DNA from: Streptomyces cyaneogriseus subsp. noncyanogenus
Lineage (GTDB): Bacteria > Actinomycetota > Actinomycetes > Streptomycetales > Streptomycetaceae
DNA: 64,000 nt
Direction: 5' to 3'
Assembly (NCBI RefSeq): GCF_000931445.1
Contig: NZ_CP010849.1
Coordinates: 6,076,001 to 6,140,000 of the forward strand
Below, piece by piece: positions 63,043 to 64,000 of the stretch. Under the pieces are notes generated by a model, which did not search any database, had not been told where the DNA came from, and saw only the letters and a list, made by a program, of their open reading frames with translations. The position numbers and the translations under genes are program-made. The stretch's first letter is position 1; the number at the start of each line of letters is the position of its first letter.

Positions 63043-64000
63043 TGGCCCTGCCCTCCCCCAACCTGGACGACCGGCGGTTCCAGGAACTCGTCGACGAGGC
63101 CAAGCGGTACGTCCAGCAGCGCGCACCGGAGTGGACCGACCACAACGTCTCCGACCCGGGCGTCACGCTGATCGAGACCTTCGCCTACCTCGTGGACCAA
63201 CTGCTGTACCGGCTGAACCGGGTGCCGGACAAGAACTACACCGCCTTCCTCGACCTGCTGGGCATCCGCCTGTTCCCGCCGGCCGCCGCCTCGGCCGACG
63301 TCGACTTCTGGCTGTCGGCGCCGCAGCCCGACACCGTCGTCCTGCCCGCGGGCACCGAGGTGACCACCACGCGCGGCGAGACCGACGACGCCGTGGTGTT
63401 CACCACCACCGGCGAACTGCACATCGTGCCGAGCGAGTTGACGCGCCTGGTGACCGCTCCCCGGGCCGGCGAGCAGACCGACCGGACCCGCACGCTCGCC
63501 GAGGGCCGCGACATCCCCTGCTTCCAGGCGGCGCCGGAGCCGGGCGACGCGCTGCTGTTCGGCCTGCCCACCGCCGTGCCGCGGTGCATCGTCGCGGTAC
63601 GGCTGGACAGCCGGGTGGAGGGCGTCGGCGTGGACCCCCGCCAGCCCCCGCTCGTGTGGGAGGCGTGGCACGGCAGCGGCTGGCAGGTGTGCGAGACGGG
63701 CCCGGACACCACCGGCGGACTGAACCGGCCGGGCGAGGTCATCGTGTACGTACCGGCCGGGCACCGCGCGTCCGTCATCGGCGGGACCCGGGCCGGCTGG
63801 CTGCGCTGCCGCGTCACCGAACCCGAGCCCGGCCAGCCGTTCTACTCGGAGTCCCCGACGGTGCGCGAGGCGTCGGTCTTCACCGTGGGCGGCACCATGT
63901 GCGCCGAGCACGCGGTGACCGTGACCGACGTGCCGCTCGGCACCTCGGAGGGGGTCGCGGGCCAGACGTTCCGGGTCGGCCGCCCGCCCGTCCTCCTCGA
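63042..64000 (+). CDS. cis11: CIS baseplate J-like protein, N-terminal part (runs off right edge)
   Basis: The first 319 codons of a baseplate wedge protein (gp6/gpJ, Afp11-like). It opens MALPSPNLDDRRFQELVDEA and continues with WTDHNVSDPGVTLIETFAYL and QLLYRLNRVPDKNYTAFLDL, the typical N-terminus of this family. A beta-rich region follows (DVDFWLSAPQPDTVVLPAGTE as a start). No stop is reached in the window. The start overlaps the gp25 stop by one base (TGATG). Confidence 0.92.
   Translation, partial: MALPSPNLDDRRFQELVDEAKRYVQQRAPEWTDHNVSDPGVTLIETFAYLVDQLLYRLNRVPDKNYTAFLDLLGIRLFPPAAASADVDFWLSAPQPDTVVLPAGTEVTTTRGETDDAVVFTTTGELHIVPSELTRLVTAPRAGEQTDRTRTLAEGRDIPCFQAAPEPGDALLFGLPTAVPRCIVAVRLDSRVEGVGVDPRQPPLVWEAWHGSGWQVCETGPDTTGGLNRPGEVIVYVPAGHRASVIGGTRAGWLRCRVTEPEPGQPFYSESPTVREASVFTVGGTMCAEHAVTVTDVPLGTSEGVAGQTFRVGRPPVLL

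Overview
The window is high-GC actinobacterial DNA with the stamp of Streptomyces: codons ending in G or C, many GTG and TTG starts, Tat/lipobox binding proteins, ROK and DasR-type sugar control, and a gene order that I recall from the S. coelicolor SCO6005-SCO6031 stretch (ngcEFG, rok7B7, xylFGH, dxs, permease, fadB/thiolase, rnd, response regulator, DUF3000, hemE). I saw no in-frame TTA codon when I looked, and no tRNA, rRNA, CRISPR array or insertion sequence.

Left part, about 1-16,980: a sugar-foraging block. A secreted GH92 alpha-mannosidase (minus) faces a three-gene GlcNAc/chitobiose importer (ngcEFG), followed by the ROK regulator rok7B7 and the xylose importer xylFGH. Each unit carries its own palindromic operator or stem-loop. 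After a strong hairpin come dxs (isoprenoid precursors) and an amino-acid permease.

Middle part, about 17,050-31,110: cell-envelope and less-known genes. These are a GT-C membrane glycosyltransferase, an NYN-type putative nuclease, two tandem beta-propeller (PLL-like) proteins, an LCP wall-polymer ligase, a 1326-residue glycosyltransferase/CDP-glycerol transferase fusion, an exo/endonuclease-phosphatase family protein, and two tandem Asp2-like alpha/beta-hydrolases with Ig-like tails. They suggest anionic wall-polymer synthesis and modification.

31,145-39,511: core metabolism. This holds a fatty-acid beta-oxidation pair (fadB-like and thiolase) with a perfect palindromic operator, RNase D, an orphan LuxR-type response regulator, DUF3000, and hemE, which is divergent from DUF3000; both of these look leaderless.

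39,886-43,672: a TetR regulator followed by a self-contained cytochrome P450, ferredoxin and ferredoxin reductase electron-transfer operon, with a clear operator at the P450 promoter.

43,928-64,000: a phage-tail-like contractile injection system (CIS), running off the right edge. In order it contains a membrane-anchored Ig-like protein (divergent), a LuxR regulator, a secreted propeller protein, a tube cap (DUF4255), an AAA+ ATPase, sheath, tube, two assembly-chaperone-like small proteins, a 1066-residue disordered proline-rich protein in the slot where phages carry the tape measure, a second tube/initiator protein, a LysM baseplate hub, a VgrG-like spike, a PAAR tip, a gp25 wedge and a partial baseplate J protein. 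Most neighbours overlap by 1-4 bases. The disordered protein with seven VQR motifs, the two uncharacterised surface/membrane proteins, and the structured control region at 45,356-45,465 are the most promising novel elements.
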